The position numbers were made by a program, and so were the translations under genes. Below are positions 23,561 to 36,095 of a stretch of DNA of 64,000 bases, one piece after another. Source of the stretch: Hedera helix (lineage: Eukaryota; Streptophyta; Magnoliopsida; Apiales; Araliaceae); NCBI GenBank assembly GCA_947179155.2, contig OX359276.1, positions 42,494,192 through 42,558,191 on the forward strand. The letters run 5' to 3'. A model generated the notes under the pieces. That model was not told the origin of the DNA, made no database searches, and was given only the letters and a program-made list of their open reading frames with translations. Position 1 is the first letter of the stretch. Each line of letters opens with the position of its first letter.

Positions 23561-26500
23561 GGTGACCTCTGTGCAGATTTACCAAAAATGTCATTCCAGA
23601 AATATTTTTCTACAAAAATCAAATTACAATAAATAGAATATATAAAAATAATATAAATTACCTAAAATACAAATAACACACATAAAATTAATATTACATC
23701 ATATTTTACAATAATAACAGAAAAACATATAAAACTAACTAAAATACTAAAGAATTCACAATATCATCAAGTTCAAATGTATTAATAAATAAATAAGTAT
23801 AAAAATTGAAAAGTCAATTATCAAAATAGAAAGATGAGGATAATTTAAGATAATAATTTATATTTAAGTCATAATAATAAATGTATTTACCGTACATACT
23901 ATATATTATAAAAATTATTGTTTTATAATTTTAAATAAATAACATTAATATTATATTTAAAAATATTTTAAATTAATTTTTAAAAAATTAATAATATCTT
24001 ATAATTTGAAAATGATCGGATGCTATACTATAGTGTCAGCCAACATCTTTTCCTTTGTTCTTTATATTTTTATGCTCATCCGTTCTAATTACGAGGTGAT
24101 CCAATGCTAAAATTTGAGATGAACTACTTCAAAAGTATTGATACGTGCCAAATTGAATAAAAAAATTATGTGCAACATAAAAAGTACTCCCTCCAATCAA
24201 AATATAGGATCAATATTAAAATTTTAAAATTAATTTGAGATATTTATAATTAAAATTTTATATAATTCATTTAACTTTTAAAAATGATGTATAATAAAAT
24301 TAATAGTATTAGTTACATAGTTTATTATAATTCATAAGTGTATCATTTAAAACTAAATTAATTTATATCAACTTTAAATTTAAAAATATTTTAAATTAAC
24401 TTTAAAAACTCAAACTTAATCTTATATTTTCAAATGGAGAAATATTAATTTTGAACTAATTAATATTTTTTAAATAGTTTACAATATTAATCATTGTATT
24501 AATCAAATTTAATAAACTTATATCAAATTTAGACTCTAGGATTCAAATTGACTTAAAAATGATTAAAATAAAAATAAAATTGTGAGACGGAGAACTAATT
24601 AATATTTTTTTAAAAATGCAGATGAACCTGTTTTAATTTTCAAAAAAATAAGCACAAAAAGATATTTAAACATAATAAAGGTAAATGTACCAACACATTT
24701 AATACCTATGAGGATATTTGTCATTGATTTGGCAAACAAATGGAATTCTAAGTTAAAATAATTGTGGAAGTTTCTTTAGGGAATTTCTTTTATCCTGCTA
24801 TAATATTATCCTCACAGATGGCTAATTCCATTAGGTTTATTGTCATGTATAATTATTGATAACAAATTATTCAATTTTTGTCATCAAATTCATTTAGGCA
24901 TACCCCATTAACGAGTGTCCAAAACAGTAATACGACGAGAACATTATTAGATAAATAAATGGACATACGTTATTAAATTCATTTTTAAAAATCTGATAAA
25001 TGTGACATACGTTCTACTATTACTTATTTGTCGACTTTCTACTACGAATATTAAGTGAGATTAAATATATCATAATTATTTAATAAATAATCGAGTAAGT
25101 CGTTAAAATTTATTTAATATTAGAAAAAAAGAATCAGAAAAGTTTCCACGACTCTTTTAATATAGGATGACGGAATATATATAGAAAATGGAAAAGATAA
25201 GAAAAAGAAGACTTTCTCATAATCATCAAAAGAAGACGTGACATTTTTTTTCCCTTTTACCCTACCCAAAACCTATTTTTGGTTAGGAGGGAAAAGAATA
25301 TAACTAATAGTACAGGGTAGTAGTTAAGCGCACAAGGCTTTGGGCTTATTTTCTTAAGCTATATTTTTTTATAAAATTTTTATTTAAAATTTAATTATTT
25401 ATATTAATTTAATATTATTTTAAATTATTATATTTTATTATGAGGGATTAACACTCATTTAAATATTCATATGAATTATTTTTTTAATTATTCTTAAGGC
25501 TATTTATGTGAGATTATATAATTTTATAAAAAATTTAGAATTAATAGTCTCACTTATTTTAAACTATTAAATAATTTTTTAAGACTAATAGTCTAATATT
25601 AAAGAATTAATAATTTCTCATCAAATGATTAAATAATGCAAAGTAGTATTAAATTAAGGTAAATAATCTAATCTCAAACGTGTTTTTTTTACAAACAAAT
25701 ATAGCATTGAAGTTTATTTTTATGTTACGTTTAAATTGAAAGAATATATGTGAAGATAAAATGACTCATTCTTATAAAATTAAAAAAATTATGTTTGTTT
25801 GCTTTATTAGAATAAAATTGACTATTCTCATTCTTTTCAAATTTATAAATTTTAGTCTTTATAGAATATATGAAATGATTCATTCGAACTGAAATAAAAT
25901 AAATTATTTTACTTTATTTTTTTTCTTATTATATTTCTTCAATCCAAACGTATTGTTTGCTTTCTCCTGTTCTTGTTGGGATGTACCCATTTTTTTTATC
26001 ACAATAGTTTTTAAGGTATGCGTTTGCAAACATTTCAATCATATTTTAGTTTTAATTCTCAAAAATAATAATAATCATATTTTAGTTTTTAAGGTATGCT
26101 TTTGCAACATTGCATTTGTGCGCACTTTGTTTTCTTTATTTCATTAATTATCATAAAGAAAAAATAGAAATTTTCGTCGTCCCTAACTCCCTATGCTTAT
26201 CATTTGTTTAATCTCTCATGTTTTCAATTAATTTACTTTTTAAAAAATAACCTTTTCACTTTTCTCTCTCATCTTTTCACTAAATTTTAAAAATGTAATT
26301 TTAAAATTTTACACCTAATTTAATCTATTAGTCAATACATTAAATGTAATTCTTAATTTATGGGCGTAGTTAATTACTTAAAAGCAAATGAATACGGTAT
26401 ATATAAATTATTACTCCCTCATTTTTATTATATATTTTGAAAAAAAAAAATTAATTATTTTTTATTTTACCTTTAAAGATGAAATAATTAACAGAGAGAT

Positions 26501-27226
26501 AATGAAAAATAATTAATTAGTGTATGGGTAGTAATAAAATTTTAAACCAACATTAATTACTTAACATTAGTATTAATAAAATTTCTTAATATGTGTTATC
26601 ATGTTTTAAACGATTTATATAATATAAAAAAAGTATTCTACACAAAAAATCAATAGAGACTTTTATCCTAAAATAAAAGAGTAGTATTTTCTATCAACAC
26701 ATTTAAATTTTAAATTATCATCTTATACTTGCATAACTACCATTGACAACAAACTAAACCAACCGCCAGCCTTTTTCCACTTCCCCTTCTTACTCGAGAG
26801 TTATTTCATATTTTTGGAATATGATTACTGTTTTTTTTATTTTTTTATATAAGAGTGGATTTTACACAAATTTTATTATATATAAACTCTACTCTCATAT
26901 AAAAAAAAGAGTCAAACAAACTATAATTATAATTCAAAAACATAACATAATTTTTCCTTCTCACTCTCTCTTGTCCAAATATTTCATTCTCCATCTGTCT
27001 TGAAAAAAAAAATATAGGAAGAAAGAAAAAAAGAAAGAAAAGCTGACCCGCCTCTCTCCTCTCCCTTTCGCCCTTCCTTCCATACTCTCCGACCTCCACA
27101 GCTAACTCCCCTCCCCTGAAAGGCTGAAAGCGAAAAATCCCAAAATCCCCCCTTTCTCTCTCTCTCTCTCTCTCTCCCTACCTAATTCCGCCATTGAATA
27201 TTACTAGCAATATTTTAGCTAGCCTC
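23561..27226. other. AT-rich intergenic DNA upstream of the glutaredoxin gene
   Basis: No credible coding region or transposon boundary seen over 3.6 kb. The last 200 bases become pyrimidine-rich and include a (TC)n tract at 27155-27176, as often in plant 5' UTRs, so the leader and promoter of the next gene probably lie at about 26900-27226. Confidence 0.55.
27155..27176. repeat. (TC)n microsatellite in probable 5' UTR
   Basis: Eleven TC units 50 bases before the start codon of the glutaredoxin-like gene. Such tracts are common in plant leaders; an effect on expression is only inference. Confidence 0.85.
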
Positions 27227-28039
27227 ATGTGGCGACCCCGTGGAAAATCAAGTCCTCAAATTCATAGAACTATCTCCAAAAGTTTTTCCTTCAAAGACGT
27301 CGAAACTCTCTGCTCCGAAAACAACAACGCCGACCCATCCCCAAACCCGAATCCCTCTTCCGTCAAACCCAACACTACCACCACCCACGCGTCCGTCTTA
27401 CACCGCGTCCTCCGTGCTACTGCCGTCCTTCGAGCCTTCTCAACTCCCCCTCTCCATCCCGCAGCCGCTCCACCACCCGAACCCGAATTCAAACCGCCAT
27501 CACCGCCGCACAATGAGGAAGCCGATCAATCTGAGCCGTCGATCTTAATCCGGGGTGCGGAGACACGAATAGTCGTATACCTGACTAGCCTCCGCGTGGT
27601 CCGCTCGACTTTCGAGGCCTGCAGAACCGTCCAATCGATCCTACGTGGCTTCCGCGTGACGGTGGACGAACGAGATCTGTCCATGGACTCGGCCTTCATG
27701 GACGAGCTACAGAGCATCTTTAACATTGACGAAAAGACCAAAGTGACCCTGCCTAGGGTTTTCATCGGCGGCAGGTACATTGGTGGGGCGGAGGAGGTTC
27801 GGCAGCTAAACGAGACCGGCGAGCTGAAGAAGTTGGTGGAGAGATTGCCGGCAGCAGAGGCAGGGGTTTGCGAGGAATGCGGCGGCCACAGATTTATCCT
27901 CTGCGACGAGTGTAGCGGAAGCCACAAATGTTATACAGAGAAAAGCAATGGATTTAGGAGCTGCACGGCGTGTAACGAGAATGGCTTGATCAGGTGCCCT
28001 TCATGTTCTTGTGCGCCAATCGGAAGCGTGAGATTTTGA
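27227..28039 (+). CDS. Glutaredoxin-fold protein with C-terminal zinc-finger-like region (At5g39865/At3g28850-like)
   Basis: Single exon of 270 residues. The start is the first ATG in frame (27227, MWRPRGKSS); the frame is open a little further upstream without another ATG. Residues 1-100 are low-complexity, rich in P, S and N. A glutaredoxin domain follows (about 105-205): RIVVYLTSLR at the first strand, then TLPRVFIGGRYIGG with the cis-proline and glutathione-binding glycines. The usual CPYC/CGFS active-site cysteines are absent (SLRVVRST stands there), as in other members of this plant subgroup, so classical disulphide reduction is doubtful. The tail (about 215-262) has four CxxC pairs (CEEC, CDEC, CTAC, CPSC), probably binding zinc. 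Biological role unknown. The upstream gap is repeat-rich, and the NSP2-like gene follows 1 kb downstream on the same strand. Confidence 0.93.
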   Translation: MWRPRGKSSPQIHRTISKSFSFKDVETLCSENNNADPSPNPNPSSVKPNTTTTHASVLHRVLRATAVLRAFSTPPLHPAAAPPPEPEFKPPSPPHNEEADQSEPSILIRGAETRIVVYLTSLRVVRSTFEACRTVQSILRGFRVTVDERDLSMDSAFMDELQSIFNIDEKTKVTLPRVFIGGRYIGGAEEVRQLNETGELKKLVERLPAAEAGVCEECGGHRFILCDECSGSHKCYTEKSNGFRSCTACNENGLIRCPSCSCAPIGSVRF

Positions 28040-29003
28040 TGAATGCTACCTACTACCACTGGGGTTAATCATCGTTAGAAAAAATCCATATAACAAGATT
28101 AGGAGAGAAAGGAAGGAGGAGTTGTACTAAAAAGAAAGAGGATAAAATGTACTAATAATACTACCTTTCTGTGCGACACAAACAATTTTCTGAAATTTTT
28201 GTAGACGCTGCTTTAAAACTTCATTCAACTCTGTTTTGTTTGTTAATCAATATAATATAATAGGGATGGAGGAGAGAGACAGAGAAAGAGGATTTCAACT
28301 TGTATTTATTTTCAGAACAAGGACTATGTATGTATACGTATGTTTCAATTGAGTGTTGAGAAGTGAACGTATCTATCAACTCATTTTTACGGTCCACATG
28401 CAACACTCAACTTGTATTTATTTTCAGAACAAGGACTGATTTTTCAATTGTTTATGGCTAACCATATGCTCACAGAATGTTTTCAAGATCTCCCATATCC
28501 ATACTACGCCAACAATTTCATATAATTAAATCTAATAATTTGTTATGAGTACGCATGTTTGAAAATAACATGCATCTCTCCAACGTTCATTGTCATAATG
28601 TGTAACGATGGAGATATTGACAAAGAACAGCGGCGAAAAAACTATATTTTTCGTATTGAACAAGAATTTTTTCCATTTTTATGTGCTCATCTTGAATTCC
28701 TTTTTGTGCTAATGACTTTCACTGTTTAATATATTTGTCTAACCATGCTCTTAAGTTATAACAATGCCAGATCACCAAATACATCCATTCTTGAGAAGTT
28801 TCCAATGTGAACAGAGGACTCGAGGAAGAATAGAAAATTGAGAATAGTGAATGGGACAAAGATCGGCAAGCATCCAATCCCTTGTTATCTTTTCTCTCAA
28901 CAGAATTTCCTCTACATCATCATAATTATATATATATATTCCACAATTCATTCTTTTTATAGCACTAAAAGAAGGCAGTCTTTTATTCAATCTTTCCTTA
29001 AAA
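28040..29003. other. Intergenic: 3' UTR of glutaredoxin-like gene and promoter/leader of GRAS gene
   Basis: Holds a 31-bp direct repeat (28295-28325 and 28407-28437: TCAACTTGTATTTATTTTCAG and following bases) and, 70 bases before the GRAS start codon, a TATATATATATATT stretch (28927-28940) that may act as TATA box or lie in the leader. No gene seen. Confidence 0.55.
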
Positions 29004-30551
29004 ATGATGCAGCAGGCTGAGATTCTTGAGGCCACATGGCCTTACAACACTATGGATTTCTCTTTTGATGGAGTTGAGCTTTATTGTTTAGACATGTATA
29101 ATGATGATGTTGGAAGCTTTGAGTTTTTACCTTCCCTTTTATCCACAACTGAGAATTCCGCCGAGATTTCTTCCCCAAATCAGTATGTCTCATCTGGGTT
29201 ATCTGATGATTCACTTATGTATCATGAATTTGGTCAATTTTTGCCAAATTTGGAGGATTCAAGTATTACTTCAAAAGAAATAGGAGTTCTTGATGAAGCC
29301 GATCCTCTATCTGACTTCATGGAAATCGAGAATTTGTTACCTTCACCAGAAATCCTTAGCAGCAACAAGGATTCAGTGGAGATCCCTTCAGCCCAATTGT
29401 CACTCATTTTTCCTCAGGAAGAAATTGAGCTTGACATCCAATTAAGTTTTTTGAATCTTATTAAGGCTTATGGAGAAGCCGTGGAGAATGGACAGGTAGA
29501 TCTTGTTGAAGCATTAGTAGCAAGATTCAAAGAGAAGGCTGATCTGACAGGTGAAACTTTTCAGCGCCTTGCATATTACTTGGTTCAATCATTGGACAAG
29601 CATATGGAATACCTGACACAAAAATCACTCAAGATTTCTAAGCAAGCTTTCTTGGCCTTATATCAGATTTTCCCTTATGGGAGATTTGCTCACTTTCTCG
29701 CAATCTCAGAAATACTCAACTCTCTGCCTCGTGATGCTGAGGCAATTTATATCGTGGACTTTGACATTGGTGAAGGTTTGCAATGGCCTTCACTGATCGA
29801 GTCACTTGGAAGGAAGAAACACCGATGCATAGTAAGACTAATATCAATAAGGTGGGAGGAAGATAACTACAATTCTTCGCCTTGTCTGTGGAAGTTTGAG
29901 GAAACAAAAAGGCATCTCTCTGAACACGCGCGCTCTCTCAATCTAAAGTTGGATATAGAGGAGATGGATATTGAAGGACTAGTGAAAGAAATGAAAATGA
30001 TGAAGAAAAATGAATGGTTGGCCTTTAACTGCATGGTGAATTTGCCACATATGGGGAGAAGCAGAAGTACAAAGCATGTTATCGAGTTTCTAAAGACGGC
30101 TAAAAATTCAATCAAAAATGAAAGTAGTACTAGGGGTATTATAACGTTTGGAGATGGACTAATGGAGGAGAGAAAGGGAGATTGCATTGGATTCGGGACA
30201 TTTTTGGAAGGCCAGATGGTTCATTTCCATGCCTTGCTTGAATCAATGGACAGTCAGTTTCCTCTGCAACTTATTGAAGCAAGGATAGCTATGGAGTGTC
30301 TATTTGTGGCTCCCTACTTGTCTTCCCTTGCTTGCTTTGAGAGGTGGGAAGAAAATTCTTTGGGAGGAAAGGGTTTTTCGGCAATTGGATTGGAGGCAAG
30401 GAGGTTGAACAAAGATAGTGTTGCAGAGTCTAAGGAGCTGGTGAGAGAAAGGGAGAGTCAATATTGGGTGAGAAGAGGAGCAGAGAATGGAAATGAAATT
30501 GTCTTGGGGTATATCGGAAATCCACTGGTGAGAGTTTCTAGTTGGAAATGA
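29004..30551 (+). CDS. GRAS-family transcription regulator, NSP2-like
   Basis: Intronless, 515 residues, starting ATGATGCAGCAG. The first 145 residues are acidic and variable. The GRAS domain runs from about 148 (FLNLIKAYGEAVENGQ, LHR1) through the VHIID-type motif, here IYIVDFDIGEGLQWPSLIE at about 248-266, to the C-terminal SAW region (SQYWVRRG; final LVRVSSWK). The VDFDxGEGxQWP form is typical of NSP2-type GRAS proteins rather than DELLA or SCR types. NSP2 works in the nucleus with NSP1 in symbiosis signalling and strigolactone synthesis; more distant NSP2-like members exist in many plants and are less well studied. I call it NSP2-like rather than NSP2, because the N terminus and parts of the domain look divergent. 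AATAAAG at about 30654 is a likely poly(A) signal. Confidence 0.9.
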   Translation: MMQQAEILEATWPYNTMDFSFDGVELYCLDMYNDDVGSFEFLPSLLSTTENSAEISSPNQYVSSGLSDDSLMYHEFGQFLPNLEDSSITSKEIGVLDEADPLSDFMEIENLLPSPEILSSNKDSVEIPSAQLSLIFPQEEIELDIQLSFLNLIKAYGEAVENGQVDLVEALVARFKEKADLTGETFQRLAYYLVQSLDKHMEYLTQKSLKISKQAFLALYQIFPYGRFAHFLAISEILNSLPRDAEAIYIVDFDIGEGLQWPSLIESLGRKKHRCIVRLISIRWEEDNYNSSPCLWKFEETKRHLSEHARSLNLKLDIEEMDIEGLVKEMKMMKKNEWLAFNCMVNLPHMGRSRSTKHVIEFLKTAKNSIKNESSTRGIITFGDGLMEERKGDCIGFGTFLEGQMVHFHALLESMDSQFPLQLIEARIAMECLFVAPYLSSLACFERWEENSLGGKGFSAIGLEARRLNKDSVAESKELVRERESQYWVRRGAENGNEIVLGYIGNPLVRVSSWK

Positions 30552-30846
30552 TTTTAAATTACAGACCGATGCTGGTTGTTGAAGTTATTAATACAGATTG
30601 ATGAAGAAAAATAAAGGGGTTGTTGTTGGGCACACTGTAGTTCTGCCATTTATAATAAAGATGACATTTTGTATTCTGAGTTCATATTTACAGAATTTAA
30701 TTTAGTTACTCAAGCCTTTTGTGTGAATATAAATTTTGTCGGGGAAAGTTCATGCAGATGACTAAAGTATGCATCTTGCAAGAAACACTCTAATATCGTG
30801 TTAAAGCATTCAATTCAACATTAGTTGAAAATGAGTTGTGCAAATT

Positions 30847-30885
<39 letters not shown>

Positions 30886-31561
30886 GGTGTCAAATTTAGG
30901 GTCAAAAGATTCTAATTGTTCCCAGTGAGACATTGAAATGTTCTCAATATTAACCACTTTGGTTAAATGCCCTGAAAAGGAATATACAGAAAAGTTTAGA
31001 AGGTTGCTTTGCAGGTGAAGGCTGATGATTCAGTTTAATACCACAAGAAGCTTGTTCTGACCTAGTGAAAACAACTGATAAGTTCTGCAATTCGGGATAA
31101 GACAGTTCTCTAGATGAAACAAACGCACATATATTCAGTTTATTAACTGAATGTTTTTCCAGCGTGTGCTATATTTGGGATAAATCAACTACATACCAAT
31201 TTGCTGAAAAGAAAAGAATGATAGTAATAGATAAAGATCCAATCATCACCGAAACGAACCTCTAGAGCACGCATATAAAGTCAATCTAGTAACATATATT
31301 TTCATATTAATTATGTTTATGAACTACAACATGTACATATATTTGAACTTGAGAACAAAATACCCAAAAATGCATTTTGGAACATTGCTGCACTGTTCTC
31401 AAGCCAAACAAAACTATATACACAATATACATGTACAAAGTTCAATGGACAATTGCTGCAAGAGTTTGTGACATAAGATCTTGTTCCTCTCTACCCACAA
31501 GACCTTCGCCATGTTCCATAAAGTTCTACGTACTCTAATAGCTTTCGGTAGCCAGATTTAT
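30552..31561. other. Convergent intergenic region between GRAS and PPR genes
   Basis: 3' UTRs of two tail-to-tail genes plus about 600 bases without features, apart from the poly(C) run at 30849-30883. Confidence 0.6.
30849..30883. repeat. Poly(C) run, 35 bases
   Basis: 35 consecutive C followed by GGGG. CAAATTT occurs on both sides (30841-30847 and 30891-30897). Such a run is rare in plant DNA; the true length is uncertain, since homopolymers are error-prone in sequencing and assembly. Confidence 0.8.
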
Positions 31562-34500
31562 TTAAATCATTTTCGTAATCCAAAGTTTATATCGCTTCAT
31601 ATACAAATACACAAGACAAGGTCCTATCAAGCTTGCATCAGAGAGGCGTTTGCAAAGTTTGAGATAAGTGTCCACATTTCCGGATTGTTGAATTCTTTTT
31701 CTTAACCCCTGCAGCACAGCAGCCCTGTCCAGAAACTCCGGATGCAAACCCAAGTTGAGCATTTTGACAACTGTTTCAGCAGCATCATTAAAATGGCCAC
31801 CCTTGATGTAGCCTCTCAACAACCATGATAAGGTTTTTTTCTTACGCAACAAACTTGTAACCTCCACTCTAGTGAGCAACCGTGCAATAGCACTCGCCTC
31901 ATTTTGGGAAGCACATATGGCTAAAACAATATCATAGAGGTTTCCATCGGCCTCCTTACCCACAAGCTTCATCTCCCACAACTGTCTTTCAGCCTCAAGT
32001 CCACGACCAGCACATATATACATAGCAAGGAGGCGCTCATGAACCACTCCATGAAGTGATGGGCCTCCCTCTTTTATCACCCAATTGGAAAGACGTACCC
32101 CATCAGCCAAAAGATCTGATTGATACTCTTCAATAAACCCAATGTTTTTCAAATCAAGTTCAGCGATCAAACCGACTTTAGTGAAACCTTTCAACTTGCG
32201 TACAGCTTTTGCCAACTCATTCAGTTCTTTAACCACAGCAGTCATTGCAATTAAATAGCTATAGACCTCTGGCTTCAACTCAGATTCTTTAAGCTGAATT
32301 ACTAGTTTTACTGCATCCCTGTAGTTCCCTTCCTCCTGATTTAAAACATTTTCGAAGATTTGTCACCATTTGACCCAAAAAATAATTAAAATTTTATGCC
32401 GGTTAGAACTTCAAGGAAACCAACAAGGTTCACATTTAACAGGCTCATATGCCGCACATGACTACAAATCAATTGTCAAAAAGAATTAATCACAACATCA
32501 ATCTTCCCCAGACTTATTCCAACAAGAACATTTGCCTATAGAGAGACTGAATACGTTGCTGCTAAATATTCTGTTTTTGAGGACTCATGTTTTTTTTGCT
32601 GGTCGCAGCCAATTTGTTTTTTTTATTCAACAGCTTTTCTTTGGGCATTGGTAGCATTGTGTATATTCTTCATGTTCAAAGGTTTGCACTCTTAGCATTT
32701 TCTTTAATTCATCTTTACTCTTATAATTTCACCAATATGTTAAAAGGGAACAGTTTTGTAATGAAGAAGAAACTACAAAACAAAGAAAACAAACACATGC
32801 ATAAACATATGAAATTAGTTAAGATGGCCAATCCATGCAATTAGGATAACAAGTTTTCAACTCATGCATGGCAAGATGATTTGTCCTGAAAAAGTTATAA
32901 ACATAGAGGGGCTCACTAATAAGCCATAAACTGCCTACGTTTGTGAACAATACAAAATAAGAATATGAAAGAAAATCACTAATTAGTTGAACGCATGCAA
33001 GTGATATTATGAATGTGCTATGGAAAAACACAACCAATTTATTTCCAAATACAAAATGGCATTTTAGATTTAATGTATGATTGCTTTACATCAAACAATC
33101 TACTAAACAAAAACTAGAAATGTGAATACTACACCTAGTAATGAAGAAGAAACTTGGAAAACAATATTATATATATATATAAAAGAGACTGATCCATAGC
33201 TACAGTATTAAATTTAATATTATTCTTACAACAAATCGTGACCGGACAATCACGGATCTAACGGTATAAATAATCCCCTGTCCGCACTTTAGTAATGCTG
33301 ATTTTGATTTTGCCAATTATTAAAATGCCAATGTTTTTTAATGTTACACCCCTCCGTCATCCACACTTTAGTAGTGTGGATTCTGATATTACAAAATATT
33401 CTATTTTATTAAATATATAAATATAATATTATTATATATATTAAATGGTATATTAAACGTCGACGTTTTAATGCTATACCTGTCCGTAGTTTAGTTGTGC
33501 GGATGGTAACTCGTTTACCACACACCTACAACCCGTTTTTTAATTTCAGATCTAAACAAGCATAGCCATTGAGAGAGAGACGACAACGCAACAGTTGTTC
33601 TTTATTTTTAACTGTTAAATCTTACATTTTTATTAATTCAAATCTTGTAAGTCATATATATTCATCATTTATATATAATTTTTTTCTTTTTTGTTGCATA
33701 CAAAGTCTGAATTGTTGTATACATACCTTTGTAGCCACGAATCGTTATATACATAACATGTACTGTTGGCTACAAAAATTTATTGTATACAAAACATTCA
33801 TTATTGTTGAGTTAGATTTGTTTTGTTTGACGATGTAAAATCCTTCCATGAGTTGGGGTATTTTTTCATATATTATTATTGTTGTTTGTATCACAATGAA
33901 ATTGGGCATATGTGTTTATGGATATTAATTGTTTTTTAATATATGTTTTTTTTAAGATATTAGTCTAAAATGAAATTTAATCCCGGACTGATTGACACAC
34001 TATTGTGGGATCAAGCTAATATGGAATAATCTCGGTTTTTGGTGTAAGTTAAGAACAGATTTGAGTGGACGTTCGTTGGATTTTCTGTATTAAATGATTA
34101 GTAGATTAGTAGAATACAGAATTTAATCCCGGATTTTCGATCCAGGATTAAATTCCATATTCTACTAATCACATAAAACATATATTAACAAACACTAATA
34201 TTATTATTAAATATAAACAATAGTAGTAGTAATTAATACATCTAATTTAATTATTATACAAACAACAATCATATTATAAACAAATCTAATTCAATAATAA
34301 TAGAAATAATTCACAGCATCATATAACATAAACACACATATCCTCAGTCATATTATATACAAATTTGATTTAAGAATAATAGAAAAAAATAATTCACATC
34401 ATAATACCGCACAAACACACATACCTAATTTCATTGTGATACAAACAACAATAATAATGTATGAAAAAATACTCCAACTCATGGAAGGATTTTACATCTT

Positions 34501-36095
34501 CAAACAAAACAAATGTAACCCAACAATAATGAATGTTTCATATTCAATAAATTTTTGTAGTTAACGGTACATGTTATGTATATAACGTTTTGTGACTACA
34601 AAGGTATGTATACAACGATTCGTGGCTAAAAAGGTATGTATATAACGATTCGGACTTTGTATACCACAAAGAAGAAATATTTATATATAAATGATGAATA
34701 TATAAGACTTATATATAAATGTAAGATTTAACGGTTGAAAAAGAAGATCAACTGTTGCGTTGTCGCCTCTATCTCAATGGCTATGCTTGTTTAGTTCTGG
34801 AATGAAAAAACAAGTTGCATGTTTGTGGTAAACAACAAGCTACCATCCGCACAACTAAAGTACGGACGGGTATACCATTAAAACAACGCCATTTAATATA
34901 CCGTTTAATATATATAATAATATTATATTAATATATTTAATAAAATACAATATTTTGTAATATCGCAATACTAAAGTGTGGATGGCGGAGGGGTATAACA
35001 TTAAATCAGCAGCTTTTCAATAATTGGCAAAATCAGAATCCGCATTACTAAAATGCGGGTGGTGGAGAGCATTTTTGAAACTTTGGCAATCCACACTTTA
35101 GTAGTGCCGACATCCCCAAATTAAAGTGCGGACGAAAGATTATTTACACCCCTAGATCCGCGATTAGACAGCCACGATGTAAAGATAATCTTAAATTTAC
35201 AAGTGTAACTATGGGTCAGTCTCTCTCTCTCTATCTATATATATATATATAAGAATTATGTTTTATTGGTTCCACAGAACAATATAAATAATAGATTTCC
35301 CTAATTCATAATTGCAAGATGAGCACATGCATATTAAAAATGGCTTACCATCATTTTCCAAACAAGATAGCCAGTTGGGCCTCCTTTATGCCCTTGGCCA
35401 TCATCATCTGAATATGTAATTCCCCTCCTCAAAACCTCCTTAACAAACGAAACCGCCCCATCCTTCTCTCCCATTTCCAAATACAAAGATATCACCTTCT
35501 CAATCATACTAAAACTCGGCTTCAAGCCAACACAATCCATGTCCACGAGAAGGTCAACTACATCCCCAACCTCATTCTTTTCCTCAATCAACTTCTTAAC
35601 CCACCCACACATTAACGAAACCATGAGCTCCATTGTCTCCTTGTCAACCCGATTCTCCTTCCTAAGCCAATCAAACACTTCCAGCGCACACCAAGAATCC
35701 CTCCCCTCCTGAGAAAAATAAACCAACACGAGCTGCAATTCGCGGACAGATAACCGATCATTCATTTCCTCAAGAACATCAGATGGCTCCCTAGTCATTC
35801 GTTCCAATTCTTCAATTGCCTCAAAAAACCCTTCACTCATTTCATCTTCATCATCACTAGTTATAAACGTATCCAACTCAACCGACTTCAAAAACCCAAA
35901 TTCTCGAACTTTCCCTTTATTGACAACAACAGAATTAGGGGTTTTCAGTTTGCAGACTGCAGTTGAAACCCTAGAGCATGAATTAATCCTAAATTTGGTA
36001 CAAAATTGAGGAGCAAAAAATGGATACCGTGTAGAAGAGCAAGAATAAGTCAATCCCGACCTGGTAAGATAAGCAACACCATATGTAAAGGCCAT
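31562..36095 (-). CDS. Pentatricopeptide-repeat-like protein, two exons (At2g30100-like)
   Basis: Exon 1 is 36095-35349 (249 codons) and exon 2 is 32335-31562 (257 codons and stop), joined in phase 0 by a GT-AG intron (GTAAGC...AATCAG): ...VWKMM / EEGNYRDAVKLV.... Product about 506 residues. The N terminus (MAFTYGVAYLTRSG..., rich in S/T and R, almost no acidic residues for 45 residues) looks like a plastid or mitochondrial transit peptide. Then comes an acidic segment (TSDDEDEMSEGF) and helical repeats: a few degenerate 35-residue PPR-like units, for example LKPEVYSYLIAMTAVVK at the start of exon 2 and SWLLRGYIKGGHFNDAAETV near the end. PPR proteins bind organelle RNA; the target here is unknown. 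The 3.0-kb intron contains a fold-back element. Confidence 0.88.
32336..35348 (-). other. 3.0-kb intron of the PPR gene
   Basis: Bounded by GTAAGC (donor, complement of 35343-35348) and AATCAG (acceptor, complement of 32336-32341). About two thirds of it is the fold-back element at 33184-35226; without that insertion the intron would be about 1 kb. Confidence 0.85.
33184..35226. mobile_element. Fold-back element with long inverted arms (non-autonomous, in PPR intron)
   Basis: About 2.04 kb with long inverted arms: roughly 33184-33940 pairs with 34400-35226. The outer ends AGAGACTGATCCATAG and CTATGGGTCAGTCTCT are complementary with one mismatch. Pairing is fair in the outer 100 bases and strong (about 85-90% by eye) from about 33290 to 33930, for example ATGTAAAATCCTTCCATGAG (33833) against its complement at 34480. 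No transposase is present. The arms also hold smaller hairpins such as CCACACTTTAGTAGTGTGG (33361-33379). Flanks are TA and CT microsatellites, so a target duplication cannot be read with confidence and the superfamily (Mutator-like is a guess) stays open. Confidence 0.8.
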
